From Acheta domesticus (Eukaryota; Arthropoda; Insecta; Orthoptera; Gryllidae), in contig JAHLJT010009436.1 in NCBI GenBank assembly GCA_031308135.1, positions 219,247,286-219,311,285 on the forward strand: DNA of 64,000 nt, given 5' to 3'. A model generated the notes under the pieces. The model was not told the origin of the DNA, searched no databases, and saw nothing but the letters and a program-made list of their open reading frames with translations. Position 1 is the stretch's first letter; each line of letters starts with the position of its first letter. Shown here piece after piece: positions 1-9,412 of this stretch. Position numbers and translations under genes: made by a program.

Positions 1-2100
1 GGGAGCAGGCGTTGTGCAGGTCTGCCTTAAAGTGACGATCTAATGTAGATCGTCACTAGCGTGAGAAACTAATGTAGACAGGAGACGAATAAAAAATAAT
101 TTTTCATGCCAATGACATTGCAGTTGAATGAAAAAATAAAAGATGTGGTTTCTCACGGAAGCTTTTCAACTGATTACATCAATCGCATCGCTAGCACATC
201 ATTTACACTTTCTGCTATCAGCAACAAACGTCTTAATGAGCGATAATAACATATTTTCTTGTTCTTCAATATCATGAGAAACAATGACTCGAACATTCTG
301 ATTAATTATTTCTTAAGAATTCACGATGATCTGCACCTAATTTTCTCGACAAAAATTCATACATGACATTAACAAATCGGAGACTTATGCAGAGCAATGA
401 AACGCCTCGGAAACGTCATAACGAACACTTTTTTACGCTCAGTATCGAATGAGTCTTCCACATCAACGACTATCATACTATGTCTATCATCTACTGTACT
501 TTAGCATATGGCGAAGGACATAAGTTTGGTTACAAAAATTCCTGCTGTCCTCCTACTACCATTGTCTTCCCTATCCCCCTTTATCTTATTTTTTAAACTA
601 ACTCTCTCTCTCTCTCTCTCTATCTCCTGAACTTTCCAAATTCAACGTACACATTGGACAATAACGGAATGTAAAATGCTCTAAGTATTTGTTCGCCACA
701 TATAATAAACTAACCCTTTTTTTTGGATTACGTACTGTTGCGATAATTAATTTGAGACTTCGAAGAACTCAACTGAAATAAAACAATTTAAGTCCAATAT
801 AATTTGCTTTTAGTTACAATAATACTGGCGTTAAAATTTCCAAAACAGATTCGTCTCACTGTCTTAAGTTTATTGTATGTGTAGTGATTGTTACTTTCGG
901 ATTAGTTTCACGTGCACGTATAGATTACATATCAGAAAATCTGTTTTATATTTTACAGAAGAGTTTGAAGAGTTCATTGGTCAATTATGACGATTCATTA
1001 AAATGTAATTAAAGTGACTTTCTTAACTTGAAGTCTTTGTTTCAGTCAATTTTTACAAAACCAGACTATCTGGCACATTTTCTTTCAAGCAACTAAGTAG
1101 TAATTTCATGTTCCTCTTTCCTCTCTTCCTCTTTCTTTTCCAGATTTCTTGAGTTTTTATTATTTCCTTCTATTCTTTTCAGATTAATATGATAATAACA
1201 TTCGTTGACTTTTCATCTTTAGAGAATACACCGTTACAGAATACCGTGGGATTAATTTCTTTCCGCAGTTTTTATTTTGTGCATCGAATTCTGACGAGCA
1301 GTATTTGTAAAAGGTCTGAGTACGGAATTGAAGCTTCTGCCTGAAATGCAAGTGATGATGGTTAAACTGGAAGGAAATATAATTAAATGATATGAAAAAC
1401 GGAAATTGAAGTGCTGAATTGATGAATACGAACAAATGCAAATGAAATTGAAATGTTACGTAGGCAGAATGGTAAAGCGAGGCAGCGGAAAGATTCGGGA
1501 GAATGAGTAATCGCATTATCAAAATGAGGGAAATGAAAGTATGATATATAGTGGGGGGAGAGAACGAAATTGCTATGCAGTGTCCTGCAATGAAATATAT
1601 GTAAATTAAGAGATTTATTGTGAAAGTTTATAATATACAGTGACGAATACATTAGCGTCTCTAACGCAGCGTTCCAATATAATTTTGCAATTGAATTATA
1701 TATTATGTATCAAATAATTGCACTCCTAAACTTAGAGCTACTGCAATTTCTTATTAAATTGATTGTTTCAATACCATTAAATATTTCTTCATTTGTTCAA
1801 TAAAACTGGTTTTATTTCGTCAAAAACGAATGTCCACCTCGAAAATATTATTACTGTTTCCACAAACACTAGTTAGTATCTAGACTCAAAGAATGATTGA
1901 CCAATAAGAAGCCAAAAGCTTCAAAAACCGTGCAGAAACAAATATATATGAGCTTTAAAGTACTCCAATGCTCAGCTATCAAAGCATTTCCGAACTGTAA
2001 AAAAAATTCATCAAGCTACGAAACCCGAGATTATTCAACTTACGACACGACAACGAAAAGTTGCGTAGCAAAGTTCGACCCGGCAGGGCGTAGCGATTAA
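1..2100. other. AT-rich flank without recognisable genes
   Basis: This stretch is AT-rich with stops in all frames and no open frame that resembles a known protein. The only structure I see is a short (CT)n microsatellite at about 601-622 and simple A/T runs. The short open frames at 1184-1652 are low-complexity Phe/His/Ser-rich and look like chance. Confidence 0.6.
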
Positions 2101-2219
2101 ATTTCTTCACCTTTGATCTCGCAGAGTTTGTCGTAACAACATCAACGGAGTGTGGAAGCGCAATGGGCACTCATTAGGGGGGGCAAACTTACTGCGCTTA
2201 AACTAACTACAATTAGGAA

Positions 2220-3290
2220 CAAGGCGCCGCGCCGCGACGTACAAGGCAAGAGGGTGAGCGGGATCGAGGGTGGAGGGGAGGGTGGGGGAGGGATGTGGGA
2301 GACGACGAAGACGCCAGGGACGCGGTCGACGCTGGCACCGCGAGCGACGGCCAAGTTGCGGTCGGCGCGGCGACGGCAGCAGAGGTCGTGGCTGTGGCGG
2401 TGGCGGCGGCGGCGGCGACAACGTAGGTGGTAGCGGTGGCGGTGGTGGCGGCGGCGGCGAGGTGGTAGCGACGGCGGTGGCGGTGACGGTGGTGGCGGCG
2501 GCGACGGCGGTGGTGGTGGCGGTGGTGGCTTAGGTGGTGGTGGTGGCGGTGGTGACGGCGGCGGCGGCGGCAGTGGTGGTGGCAGGGGCGGTGGTAAGGG
2601 CGACAGTGGTCGAGGGGCGGCAACTGCAACAGCGCTCCGCGAGGCAAAGCGGCCTTCCGCGGAACTTGTTCAATTTCATGGTCGGTGGAGCTCGAACTCC
2701 GGAGACTCAAGTTGATGAAGGGATCGCGGCGGCGACGACGGCGATGGCGACGTCTGTGGCGAGGACGATAGTGATGATGTGGGCGAGAGCTGCAGAAATA
2801 TCGGTTACGAGAGTGTCGATGATGATGTTGGAGACAGTAGTTCCAGTAGCGGATGGCTGATATTGCAATGAACAATAAAGAGTGAGATGGTCAAGGAAGT
2901 GCATGGTGGAAGATGGAAGCGATTGGAATGGTTCGGTTGTTGAGTACATAGTTGTGGTGCAAATGACTCCAAATGGTGTAATGATATGGTAGTGGAGCGC
3001 GATATTCTTCAAAATAATGGGAGGATTATCATGAGAGATTGTAAGATTTCTGACTGAGTCTACTGTACGGTGATGGTAGCAGCAGCTTCAAGCGAGATGG
3101 CTGCGATGGCAGTGGTGACGGCAGTGCAAGAGATGAGATCCGCAGATGCAAGTTACGAGAATATATTCTAAGAGGAGTCTGTAGCGGCAGCAGAGAAAGT
3201 GGCGGAAGTAGGTAGTCACGGGGGCGAATTCTGAGATGAAATCTGCGACGTACGCCTGTCACGGTATCCGTCTGGAATATCAATGCCTCA
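2220..3290. repeat. GC-rich GGC/GGT trinucleotide low-complexity island
   Basis: From about 2340 to 2600 the plus strand is almost entirely GGC/GGT/GGA triplets, and the sequence stays GC-rich and triplet-like to about 2870. Because the repeat is in threes, frames on both strands stay open and give Gly/Arg/His/Val-rich translations of up to 220 residues. None has normal amino-acid composition or a recognisable domain. It could be a CpG-rich promoter or first exon of a host gene, but I cannot show that. Confidence 0.6.
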
Positions 3291-3299
3291 AAGGAGAGG

Positions 3300-4641
3300 A
3301 TGAAGCGGAAGACGGCACCTTCCTCCGCTCTCGACGCTAACAGGCGGAAAATCGAAGTCGGTTTCCTTTAGTTGGCAATAGATGGGAGGAGCTGGATTGA
3401 CCAGCAGGCATGGCGGTTTATCTGAATAGCACAATGCAGGGTAAAGAATGAATACAAAAGACGTAGTATTCACTTCTCACATTAGCTTTTGTTGCAAGTA
3501 AAACGTTTTGCGCACAACATCGTATGAACGTATGATCAATGACCTTAATTAACAGAATCCTTTCAAAAACTGAAAATTCTGGAATTTTGTAACACGTACG
3601 GGACAAAATGAGGATGTGGGAATAATTATCTATCAATATAATAACATTTATGCGGTCACCAACATTATAACTCGAACCTCACATTCTCACTCCATGTTTG
3701 ATAGATTCTTTTCAGCGTTTTTGGCTTTAATTGGATTTACATGACTTAAATGTGTAATTGATTTTAAACAAAATGACAAGTAATGTGGCTAGAAATTGTT
3801 TACTATGGCAAGACGTGTGGATATATAATGTTTATTTTTTCAAAATCAAAATTTTCAGAGAATCAATGTACTGATTAAGTGGCTCACATGAAAAATTTGA
3901 AAGAATAATATTGTATGATATATTTTTTATCCTAGTTTAATATTTACGAAGTGACTTTAGTTAAAATGCATTACTTCGAATCATTTATTAGTGTGAAATG
4001 GGTTCATGTTGTAACAAGATATCATCTACAGTTACATTCACTTACAATAGTTTTAAAATGATCAGTAAACTGAATGTGCGGTTTTTAATAAGCTATGTGT
4101 CTAACAATTTAATGAATCATTAAGTGCGAAAGAAAAATAAATATGAAATGTTATAGATGAAGCGAACTGGACACATTGGAGATCCACCTAGGTCTCATTA
4201 GTGACATCAATGTGACCCACACGGAAAAGGGCCAGTTATTTGTATGTAATATTTAAGTTTTCTTACTACTAAAGAGAGCCCTGTATACTCGAAATTACAT
4301 TTAAATTTTGGTATTTTACACGAAATACAACACATTTTCAACAGTTTTACAAAAATGGGTAAAATGGGCTCAATTTTTGTCTGTAAAATATTTACTAGAA
4401 TAGATCAAAGGATGGTCGTAAAAATGACGCAGCTCCAGTTAACATCTATGAGTTTTCATAAATTACAAAAGTTGAAAACATTATGAATGCTCTCTTGCAA
4501 CAACATTATTCAAGATAGAGATTTTGTTCTGAATGAAATCAATTCTTAAAAATTAAATCTCTTAAAAATTAAATGGAAATTAACTCTTAAAAAACGTTAC
4601 GCTGTTTTTCAAGATTTGTAATTTTCACGTAAGATTTTATA
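3300..4641. other. AT-rich flank left of the Polinton
   Basis: AT-rich sequence without a supportable gene, RNA or repeat. It ends at the left target duplication of the large transposon. Confidence 0.6.
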
Positions 4642-4647
4642 GACAAC
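4642..4647. repeat. Left 6-bp target site duplication GACAAC
   Basis: GACAAC directly precedes the left terminus AGTAGGGAG; the same six bases directly follow the right terminus at 26987-26992. Six-base duplications are the known footprint of Polinton integrases. Confidence 0.95.
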
Positions 4648-4818
4648 AGTAGGGAGTAATGGCCGTAGCTGCGACGGAAGTGGGGTTAAATGCAACCCGC
4701 ACTACACAGGCCCACCCCTGTAAACACCCGGCGCCACGAGATAAACCCCTGTGACGTCACAAGGTCGCTGTGACGTCACAAGGCCGCCGAGATAGCCCCC
4801 TGTGCCGACACAAGGCGC

Positions 4819-5003
4819 CGCGCGCCCTGGCGGCGAAGCGTGGAAGCGCGCGTGTGCGCGCGCCCTGGCGGCGAAGCGTGGAAGGGCGCGTGTGCTGCGC
4901 CCTGGCGGCGAAGCGTGGAAGCGCGCGTGTGCTGCGCCCTGGCGGCGAAGGTTGGTAGCGCGCGTGCGGCGCGCTCTGTCGGCGAAGGTTGGTAGCGCGG
5001 AAG
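4819..5003 (+). repeat. 37-38 bp GC-rich minisatellite in left TIR
   Basis: About five copies of a unit beginning GCGCCCTGGCGGCGAAG occur; the CCCTGG landmark recurs at 4825, 4863, 4900 and 4937 and a diverged copy follows at about 4974. The mirror copy lies at about 26631-26815 in the right repeat. Confidence 0.85.
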
Positions 5004-5308
5004 CAGCAGCGCAGGGGTCGGCGGCGTCGCCGTTCTCAAAAACGCGCCGCCCGAGGGTGGCTCGAACCGCGCCCGAGTCCCGCTTCCTGTGCGCGCGCCA
5101 GCGGCGGAAGCGGTCGGGCGAGCACGCTGGCTCTGAGCTACGACGACATCGTCTCTGGAGGTGCCTGGTAGGCGGGTGTCTTGGTGCGCGGCGGCGGCGG
5201 CGCGCGCGCGCGCGCCCGGGCGGGGAGGGGAGGAGACCTCTATCGCGGCGCCCGCTCCCCCTCCCCCTCCCCCTCCCCCTCTAGCGCCTGCAATGGAATG
5301 TGGGGAGT

Positions 5309-5378
5309 TGCTAGAGAGAGAAAAAAAGGAAACTTTACAAGGCGGTGACAGGGAAAAAAACAAACATGAAAACAGTGC
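5309..5378 (+). repeat. 70-bp module, outer copy, left TIR
   Basis: This module (landmarks TGCTAGAGAG, ACAAGGCGGTGACAGGG, CATGAAAACAGTGC) recurs in direct orientation at 6192-6259. The two copies bracket the array of 246-bp units. Mirror copies are at 26256-26325 and 25375-25442. Confidence 0.85.
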
Positions 5379-5465
5379 CTGTAGTGCAAAGGATTTGCCA
5401 TCGCGAAAACAAACGGATCAAAAATTCACGGACCGAAACGCACAGCGCCCTGAACTGAACTGAAC

Positions 5466-6172
5466 AGCGCTTCATAATGAGCATTCGCTGCGGACCGCGG
5501 CGCTCGCGAGCGCTATCACCCTCCGACATCCGTTCGCCGGTCGCGCAATCTTATCAAGCGCGACTTCCGTTCGCTGTCCTTGGACGGCGCGCGGCGCTGG
5601 GCGGCATCGCCTTACCACCCACGAGTGCACGCCTGTACGCTCTAGTGGCGAACGCGGGAAACGCAGCTCTAGTGCTAACGTTCGCCACTAGAGCGCACGT
5701 GCGTGCACTCCAGCGCTTCATAATGAGCATTCGCTGCGGACCGCGGCGCTCGCGAGCGCTATCACCCGCCGACATCCGTTCGCCGGTCGCGCAATCTTAT
5801 CAAGCGCGACTTCCGTTCGCTGTCCTTGGACGGCGCGCGGCGCTGGGCCGCATCGCCTTACCACCCACGAGTGCACGCCTGTGCGCTCTAGTGGCGAACG
5901 CGGGAAACGCAGCTCTAGTGCTAACGTTCGCCACTAGAGCGCACGTGCGTGCACTCCAGCGCTTCATAATGAGCATTCGCTGCGGACCGCGGCGCTCGCG
6001 AGCGCTATCACCCGCCGACATCCGTTCGCCGGTCGCGCAATCTTATCAAGCGCGACTTCCGTTCGCTGTCCTTGGACGGCGCGCGGCGCTGGGCCGCATC
6101 GCCTTACCACCCACGAGTGCACGCCTGTGCGCTCTAGTGGCGAACGCGGGAAACGCAGCTCTAGTGCTAACG
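5466..6172 (+). repeat. Array of three 246-bp hairpin units, left TIR
   Basis: The landmark ATGAGCATTCGCTGCGGACC occurs at 5477, 5723 and 5969, a constant 246-bp period, with the last unit truncated near 6172. Each unit holds a long imperfect inverted repeat in which GCTCTAGTGGCGAACG is followed by CGTTCGCCACTAGAGC, with GTGCACGC ends on the outside. The units are nearly identical to each other. The role is unknown; replication origin, packaging or promoter functions are all possible. Confidence 0.88.
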
Positions 6173-6191
6173 TGACGGTAATGTGAGGATA

Positions 6192-6259
6192 TGCTAGAGA
6201 GAAAATAAAAGGAAACCCTACAAGGCGGTGACAGGGGGAAAAAAACATGAAAACAGTGC
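6192..6259 (+). repeat. 70-bp module, inner copy, left TIR
   Basis: Direct repeat of the module at 5309-5378, with a few substitutions and length differences in A runs. Confidence 0.85.
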
Positions 6260-6381
6260 GATAAGAATTAAAATTTTTTTTATTGAAACCAAATGATACA
6301 CGGTAAAAAAAATTTTAATTCGAAACATTTTTCATGATACATGGTAAAAATAAATTCGATATATTTTATTCAACAGCCGTT

Positions 6382-7002
6382 TTACAAAAGGTCGTCGTGG
6401 TTACTGGTGGCGATGGTCCTTTGTAAATGGGCAAGTGTCTTATCAATCTCCTTCTGGATCTTGTCGTCCACATACCCTTTCGTGGCAGCGTCTGTCTTTG
6501 CCTTGGGCGGCGCCATGTTGACGACGCGGGTTTGCAGCACGTTGACGTTTCCCAGTTTGCTGTACCGGAGCGGCGGAAGTTTTTCTAGCTGCTTTTTGAC
6601 GTCTCGAATGTTGCGGTCGACGTACGCTTTGTTGGCGGCATCTTTTTCTTCTTGCGGATACCCCGTATTCGAAATGCGCCAAAGATCGGCGTTATAGGGA
6701 CTGACCTCGCTCCATCTGCGCAGACAGTTGGATTGAGTATCGACCACGCGTTGTAGTGAAGTCGTGACAGGATTGATGAGTTCCCGCATGGCCCTATCGG
6801 CATCGTCCGCCGCTAATCGACGAACGTGGTCGGTTTGCCCATGCACGTACTCTTTGGTGGCAACGTAGTCAGGTAGTTGGCAAAATTCTATGTCCTCCTC
6901 TTCATCTTGCGAGTTCACTCGGTCATCATACACATCATCGTCCTGCTCCTCCTCTGACGAGTCGACGAAGGCCTCCTTCGCGTCTGCTCGGTTGGCGCTC
7001 AT
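6382..7002 (-). CDS. Fibre-like protein with DAxTKxYVD repeats
   Basis: An intact frame of about 206 residues from ATG at 7002 (an in-frame GTG at 7029 is upstream, but a eukaryotic ATG is preferred). The N-terminal third is very acidic (Glu/Asp/Ser). Three spaced motifs follow: ATKEYVHGQ, DAANKAYVDRNI and DAATKGYVDDKI, each followed by a heptad-like charged helix. DAxTKxYVD motifs are typical of phage and virus fibre or spike stalks, where they precede coiled coils. I infer a trimeric fibre or spike component of the putative particle. It is the last gene of the minus-strand block, next to the left TIR. A TTATAAAA-like TATA box lies about 35-40 bases upstream. Confidence 0.6.
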   Translation of the reverse strand: MSANRADAKEAFVDSSEEEQDDDVYDDRVNSQDEEEDIEFCQLPDYVATKEYVHGQTDHVRRLAADDADRAMRELINPVTTSLQRVVDTQSNCLRRWSEVSPYNADLWRISNTGYPQEEKDAANKAYVDRNIRDVKKQLEKLPPLRYSKLGNVNVLQTRVVNMAPPKAKTDAATKGYVDDKIQKEIDKTLAHLQRTIATSNHDDLL

Positions 7003-7033
7003 GATGAACTGACGGCGGCAGCGTTTCACCGCG

Positions 7034-7046
7034 GCGTTTTATAATC
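7034..7046 (-). promoter_or_regulatory. TATA-like element upstream of the fibre-like gene
   Basis: On the minus strand the sequence reads ATTATAAAACGCC, about 35 bases before the ATG at 7002. The position suits a core promoter; no experimental support. Confidence 0.4.
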
Positions 7047-7072
7047 GGCGGCGGATGTGATGACGTCACATC

Positions 7073-7641
7073 CTACTCTTCCTCAGAGCTGTCGTCACTG
7101 GGCTCGGAAGAGATGACTTCGGCGCTGTCGTCACTGGGGTCGATAATAGGAATATACAAATTGAGTCGTTCAGTTATATCAGGCACGTGACGAGTTGTTG
7201 CAGCAGCACGTCGTCGAACCGTTTCCCGAACTCGTTCCATGCGTCGTCGAAGGAGCACGTGTCGCAGAGCTCGCAGAATCTGGAAAACCGTTGGCCTCAT
7301 GGGTGAGGGAAGTGTGCACATGGCGGTGCAGAGATGGATGATCGTTTGTATAATGTATGAGTCATCCACCATCGATGCCATGACGTCTTCCACTAGATTC
7401 GGAAAAGCGCCGTGTCTTTCGCGCTCGAGTGGAGGTTTGAGGACGTGGCGACACGTAGGACACGTGTTGGACATGTTTAACCACCTTTCTATACACGTAA
7501 CACAAACAAGTGATTGCATGGCGTGCGCGCCATTCTAGGAGGAGGAGTGGCATCGTTGAAACATATGCTGCAATATTCATTGATGCGTGATGCTTCGTCT
7601 TCAGGCACTTCCACGAAAGGGGGCGGAAGAGACGATGTCAT
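7073..7641 (-). pseudogene. RING-finger protein, one frame change
   Basis: The gene starts at an ATG at 7641. Its first frame carries the first half of a C3HC4-type RING finger (CSICF, then PCNHLF); the second frame, from about 7519, carries the second half (CVTCIERW, then CPTC). The break is a single-base shift between them, at about 7510-7525. The C-terminal part is Arg-rich and then highly acidic (SDDS, SSEEE). RING fingers of this class usually act as E3 ubiquitin ligases. In a Polinton this is accessory and could be a host-derived factor that modifies cell defences or particle turnover; that is inference. It lies between the Cys-rich gene and the fibre-like gene. Confidence 0.7.
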
Positions 7642-7752
7642 CGTTCCCCGTTTTAATTGTTTCACTTCACAGCGCTAAGCAGATAAGAGCAGCGAACACG
7701 CACACAAAGTTCAGAAGAACAAGTCCGATCTCGATGCTATCTAGGCAGCTCA

Positions 7753-8283
7753 TCATATTTTTTTCGATTCACAGTTCAAGACAAGTTTACAGTATACGCA
7801 ATCTTCTTTCAACACCAGGGGTCCGCTGTTGTGATGCAAGCAGACGACAAAGTCTTCGACTCGACACGAAGGACACGCTTTCCTCGACGGGGCGTTGTCG
7901 TCGTCCTCCGAGTAGTGTTGTCGGCAAGGCTGGCGGAGAGCGATGCAAAAGCGGCAGTTTCGCTTCGGCGGCGGCGGCCCGTCGATGCGCGTGCGTCCGC
8001 GATTCCAATGCTCCTTACACGGACGAACTTCTTGAACGCGAGGGTGATGTCGGGTGGCTTCGGGAAGTTTCTCGAAAACGCGCTCCACCTGGTGAGGCTG
8101 CACCCAATGACACAAAAATTCGACCGGTAATTGACTCAACGTCTCCGAGTCGAGAAGTGTAAGCGCGCCGTTGACTTCACGCAACTTTCGGAGGGCGCGC
8201 TCGATGTCTTCTCGCGTCTCTTGTCTGATGCGCTCCAGCGGTCCGGGCTGAGTGGCAGTTGTGTACGACGGAACGCTCTGCAT
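7753..8283 (-). CDS. Cys-rich putative zinc-binding protein
   Basis: An intact frame of 176 residues from ATG at 8283. The N-terminal half (to about residue 85) is helical and charged; the C-terminal half carries paired cysteines and histidines: CRFCIALRQPCRQH, CPSCRVEDFVVCLHH and CVYCKLVLNC. The spacing suggests two or three small zinc-binding modules. I do not recognise the family. It sits between the VDLQG-motif gene and the RING gene, so it belongs to the left-end accessory cluster. Confidence 0.65.
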   Translation of the reverse strand: MQSVPSYTTATQPGPLERIRQETREDIERALRKLREVNGALTLLDSETLSQLPVEFLCHWVQPHQVERVFEKLPEATRHHPRVQEVRPCKEHWNRGRTRIDGPPPPKRNCRFCIALRQPCRQHYSEDDDNAPSRKACPSCRVEDFVVCLHHNSGPLVLKEDCVYCKLVLNCESKKI

Positions 8284-8364
8284 CGTAATGATGAGCGCAG
8301 CGGCGGAGAGCGGCCTTAAAAGTGCGCGAGTTTTTATCGTCGTCGAACGGAAGCGAACATCCGT

Positions 8365-9288
8365 CTAGATGTCTGCCCACCTGCCGCAGTAAGTACGCAG
8401 CCATTCGTAGAGGGCGATGACGTGACGCCCAGCTAGGCTGACGTCACCGCAAGCGTAGATGTCGCGGACCGCGTGTAAGCACTCGTGTAGCGGAGGACAG
8501 CCGAACTCCGCGAGATCGAGAACGCAGCAGCCTTCTCCTTCCATGTACTCCTCCAACCACCTTTTCTTCTCACCTCCCTTGACGTATAATGTTGTCGCAC
8601 CTTTTAAAGCTGACCTAATCACAGAAGCTCTGTCGTCATAATTGTAACTCCCACTACTCCACGGCGGTGTGGCGGGATGGTATTGTTTGATCCACTCCAC
8701 ATGTTTCTTGTCGTCGCTGCTCAATGTATGGAAAGGTCGCGGTGGACGAAAAATGAATGTCTGAATGAGTCGATCGGGATCGTCATTGTCTTTTGATTGG
8801 CGTATGACGGCCAACACTTTGATGTTGAAGCGTTTGTCGAGAGTATAACCTTGCAGATCCACGACAGCTGTGGATCCGCGATGGACCTGTGGGGCCATGA
8901 GTTGGAGGATCTGTCTCCTTTTTCTTATTCTTCTGGAACGACGATCGTTGCTATAGAGGAGCGGTTTCACCTCACGCTCGACAAAGACTTCGTTCTCGTG
9001 CCACGCTGCGGCCGATGTCGACGCAGCGTCCTCGTCGCACGACGCCGCTGCCTCGGTCGATGTCGGCGTCGCCGTCCGCGCAGCAGTCTCCTCGGCGGCT
9101 TCGTCCCACGTTTGCTCCACGCTCAACACATGGATGCTTTCCAGCCGTTCTTTAGTTTCTCTTAACGAGGTGTCCTGTTCAGGAGGAGGAGGAGGAGGCG
9201 GCGGTCGTTCCGCGACGAATGTTGAATGTAAAGCATTTCTCACGTAGCGCATCATGCTTCCGCACAGAAACGGATTGGCGGCGCGCAT
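8365..9288 (-). CDS. VDLQG-motif protein (possible RNase H-like fold)
   Basis: An intact frame of about 307 residues from ATG at 9288; the frame is open to a TTG at 9312, but ATG is more likely. The N-terminal ~120 residues are low-complexity (poly-Pro, Ala/Thr/Glu-rich). The C-terminal domain begins with VVDLQGYTLD and continues with FRPPRPFHTL, LYVKGGEKKRWLEEY and CPPLHEC. I recall a widespread uncharacterised arthropod mobile-element family with VxDxQGF, KPPFPF, a KG-x2-K-x2-WL stretch and CPxL; this looks like a member. The D-x-Q-G start could be a variant of the D-x-E of DEDD exonucleases; that is speculative. A TATAAG sequence on the minus strand lies about 55 bases upstream. Confidence 0.6.
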   Translation of the reverse strand: MRAANPFLCGSMMRYVRNALHSTFVAERPPPPPPPPEQDTSLRETKERLESIHVLSVEQTWDEAAEETAARTATPTSTEAAASCDEDAASTSAAAWHENEVFVEREVKPLLYSNDRRSRRIRKRRQILQLMAPQVHRGSTAVVDLQGYTLDKRFNIKVLAVIRQSKDNDDPDRLIQTFIFRPPRPFHTLSSDDKKHVEWIKQYHPATPPWSSGSYNYDDRASVIRSALKGATTLYVKGGEKKRWLEEYMEGEGCCVLDLAEFGCPPLHECLHAVRDIYACGDVSLAGRHVIALYEWLRTYCGRWADI

Positions 9289-9337
9289 GCGCAAAGCAAC
9301 TCTCTCGCACAAAGAGTGACGGTCGTCGTGTTGCCGT

Positions 9338-9352
9338 CAGCTTTCTTATACT
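9338..9352 (-). promoter_or_regulatory. TATAAG core-promoter candidate upstream of the VDLQG gene
   Basis: The minus strand reads GAGTATAAGAAAGC here. A related TATAAGAAG lies before the small charged gene at about 13460, which supports a shared promoter type. Confidence 0.4.
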
Positions 9353-9412
9353 CGCGTGTTGACGACAGCAGACGGGAAGTGGAGCGCGACTCTTATCGTT
9401 CCCCCACCCACT

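Larger units (their letters stand above)
4648..6361 (+). repeat. Left terminal inverted repeat of the Polinton (~1,714 bp)
   Basis: Each base pairs with position 31634 minus its coordinate in the right repeat, without any indel, out to 6361. The only mismatch I found is at 6352 (paired with 25282). The repeat is composite: outer sequence, a GC-rich minisatellite (about 4819-5003), a GC-rich segment with CG and CCCCCT runs, a 70-bp module (5309-5378), three 246-bp hairpin units (about 5466-6172), a second copy of the 70-bp module (6192-6259), and an AT-rich inner edge. Open frames of up to 232 residues here are mirror-image translations of repeats, not genes. Confidence 0.93.

Noticed and set aside
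4776..5363. 195-, 160- and 100-residue frames in the GC-rich outer TIR
   Set aside because: Ala/Arg/Gly-rich translations of minisatellite and CG-rich sequence in several overlapping frames; no normal composition.
5466..6172. CRISPR-like array
   Set aside because: Units are 246 bp, adjacent, without unique spacers, and lie in the TIR of a eukaryotic transposon.
5477..6175. 232-residue open frame in the left TIR (and its mirror at 25459-26157)
   Set aside because: It runs through three 246-bp hairpin units; 246 is a multiple of three, so the frame repeats by necessity. Both strands are open and there is no domain.
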